From Treponema sp. (GTDB lineage: Bacteria > Spirochaetota > Spirochaetia > Treponematales > Breznakiellaceae), in NCBI GenBank assembly GCA_031266255.1, contig JAISBK010000208.1, positions 1 through 14,984 of the forward strand: 14,984 bases of DNA, read 5' to 3'. Under the pieces are notes generated by a model. It was not told where the DNA came from. It saw only the letters and a list, made by a program, of their open reading frames with translations, and searched no databases. Below, piece after piece: positions 13,723-14,984 of this stretch; position 1 is the stretch's first letter; the number at the start of each line of letters is the position of its first letter. A program made the position numbers and the translations under genes.

Positions 13723-14984
13723 ATGAAGAAAGCTGATATCATTAAAACCGCGTTCCGCGTGTGGGGACGGACCCTGTACCAATCAACGAGCCTTTCTGAA
13801 ATTGCCCAGGAACTGGGGGTGAGTAAGTCCGCATTATACCGGCATTTTGAAAGCAAACAAGCCCTCCTTGAGGCTATGTATGAACAGTTCTTCACCGAAT
13901 ATGTGGCGTTTATAAAGCCCCAGTACGACGAGGCCAGGTTAAACCAGGATAGACGGGACCAGCTTTTTAGCATAATGCGGATCGTGGTGGAGTATTACGT
14001 CCGGAATCGAGATGCGTTTATTTTCTGTCTGATCCAAGTATATGGTAATCAACGCCTCGATCAGATGGTAACCTTCATGATCGCCCAAGGCCTGGATATG
14101 CAGGAGTTGCAGTGTCTTGAGGAGGGGGATACCTCCTATCCTTCGATCATGCAACTGGTTACTACGACATTAACCTTTTTGGTAGCCTATTTCCATAAAC
14201 ACGGGTATACCGGTAAGGAAGGGCCTACCGACGAGCAGGTTTGGCAGTGTATTACCCGGGTAGAACAGAGCATAGCCCATGGGTTGGGATTATATGAGGA
14301 GGCTTTAGATGCTCTGGACTTTGAAGAACTAGAAAGCCGCTTTGGTGCCTGGGCATTGGGATTCACTACAGACCGATGTCCTAAGGACATGCAAGAATTG
14401 GAAAAAAGAGAAAAAAAAACAAAAAGATATGAAAGAAAAAAATATCTGAAAGCTGAGGATGGCAGCTTATTAAATGCAGTGGCAAGCGTGGTGGCTGAAG
14501 CAGGTCCTTGGAATGCGTCTATGGATATGGTGGCCCGCCGTTCAGGGTTGTCTAAAAGTGGGCTCTATTCCCATTTCAAGAACAAACAGGATATGCTTCG
14601 GCACTTATTTATGAGGGAATTCCAGTGGATCCTGAGCTATGCAGAAGGGGGCCTTACCTTGTCGGCGATTCCTGAGGAACAGTTGTACTTGGTGATCTTG
14701 GCTATTGTGGATTGTCTTCGTTCCTATCCTGAAATCTTGCAGACCGTAAACTGGATCCGTACTCGGCCTTTGAACCTCTCTGCTAAATCGCCAGAAGTAT
14801 TGGCAATTTTTTCGGCGATCAAGTTCAACCCTGCAGTGCTTATAACCGAACAAACCGGGCATCTTATTCTTTTTCTGATCATCAATACCCTGATGCGCCA
14901 TCCCCGGGGGATTGCTTTCTCGGAATTGCCTAACAGGAGTATCAGGATCTTGTTCCGCTTTATTGCCTTAGGGGTTTCATCACC
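13723..14984 (+). CDS. Double TetR-family transcriptional regulator (two TetR units in one chain), 3' end cut off
   Basis: One frame stays open from the ATG at 13723 to the window edge (420 codons), holding two TetR/AcrR-type units. The first DNA-binding region is residues 1-50, with LSEIAQELGVSKSALYRHFE and SKQALLEAM. A helical ligand-binding-type domain follows to about 222. Residues 224-246 are a very charged linker rich in Lys, Glu and Arg, encoded by A-tracts. The second DNA-binding region is at about 247-297, with MDMVARRSGLSKSGLYSHFK and NKQDMLRHL, followed by a second helical domain that runs off the window. An ordinary TetR protein is about 200 residues, so this is a fusion or tandem duplication; the two halves are diverged. 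An in-frame TAA four codons upstream... ends two bases' distance of one codon before the ATG, leaving this as the only start, yet no clear Shine-Dalgarno is present because the palindrome occupies that place. What it controls beyond itself is unknown. Confidence 0.85.
   Translation, partial: MKKADIIKTAFRVWGRTLYQSTSLSEIAQELGVSKSALYRHFESKQALLEAMYEQFFTEYVAFIKPQYDEARLNQDRRDQLFSIMRIVVEYYVRNRDAFIFCLIQVYGNQRLDQMVTFMIAQGLDMQELQCLEEGDTSYPSIMQLVTTTLTFLVAYFHKHGYTGKEGPTDEQVWQCITRVEQSIAHGLGLYEEALDALDFEELESRFGAWALGFTTDRCPKDMQELEKREKKTKRYERKKYLKAEDGSLLNAVASVVAEAGPWNASMDMVARRSGLSKSGLYSHFKNKQDMLRHLFMREFQWILSYAEGGLTLSAIPEEQLYLVILAIVDCLRSYPEILQTVNWIRTRPLNLSAKSPEVLAIFSAIKFNPAVLITEQTGHLILFLIINTLMRHPRGIAFSELPNRSIRILFRFIALGVSS
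14401..14442 (+). repeat. A-rich homopolymer tracts in the inter-TetR linker
   Basis: Bases 14411-14419 are nine consecutive A, with A-runs of six just before (14402-14407) and seven after (14436-14442). All lie in the codons of the Lys/Glu linker joining the two TetR units. Such runs are prone to slippage during replication or transcription. A one-base change here would separate the second TetR unit from the first. Confidence 0.8.

Overview
The window looks like a piece of a spirochaete chromosome, most probably a Treponema of the termite-gut type. This is inferred, not proven. The clues are three chemoreceptor genes of three different architectures within 15 kb, moderate GC with AT-rich intergenic gaps, AGGAG-type ribosome binding sites, and a NusG-domain-II / Gx-transporter gene pair of the kind found in spirochaetes and Firmicutes. 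No RNA gene, insertion sequence or CRISPR array was seen.

Left part (1-3579, all minus strand): an ABC exporter half-molecule is followed 46 bp later by a zinc-ribbon NUDIX hydrolase. A membrane chemoreceptor comes next with its own extended -10 promoter; its C-terminus lies beyond the left edge. The 212-bp gap at 3580-3791 separates this group from divergent plus-strand genes. It holds a long interrupted inverted repeat.

Middle (3792-9127): a compact three-gene plus-strand operon encodes a NusG-II extracellular protein, a Gx-family ECF-S-like membrane protein and a membrane protein that resembles an ECF T-component. Its 3' end overlaps by 24 bp the 3' end of a convergent, membrane-anchored M15 peptidase gene. 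Divergent from that gene, across about 200 bp, is thrA, a fused aspartokinase/homoserine dehydrogenase. A perfect 36-bp palindrome follows thrA.

Right part (9184-13425, minus strand): a dCACHE chemoreceptor is followed by a FIST-domain sensor protein whose stop codon touches the start codon of a small, soluble chemoreceptor signalling protein. This looks like a cytoplasmic receptor split into sensor and signalling subunits. A degenerate copy of the post-thrA palindrome sits between the dCACHE receptor and the FIST gene.

Right end (13426-14984): after a 297-bp gap, an unusual regulator made of two TetR-type DNA-binding units in one chain reads off the right edge. A 24-bp near-perfect palindrome, probably its own operator, sits directly against its start codon.

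The most unusual items are the double TetR protein with its start-abutting operator and A-rich linker, the split FIST/chemoreceptor pair, the dispersed palindromes, and the three-gene Gx cluster.
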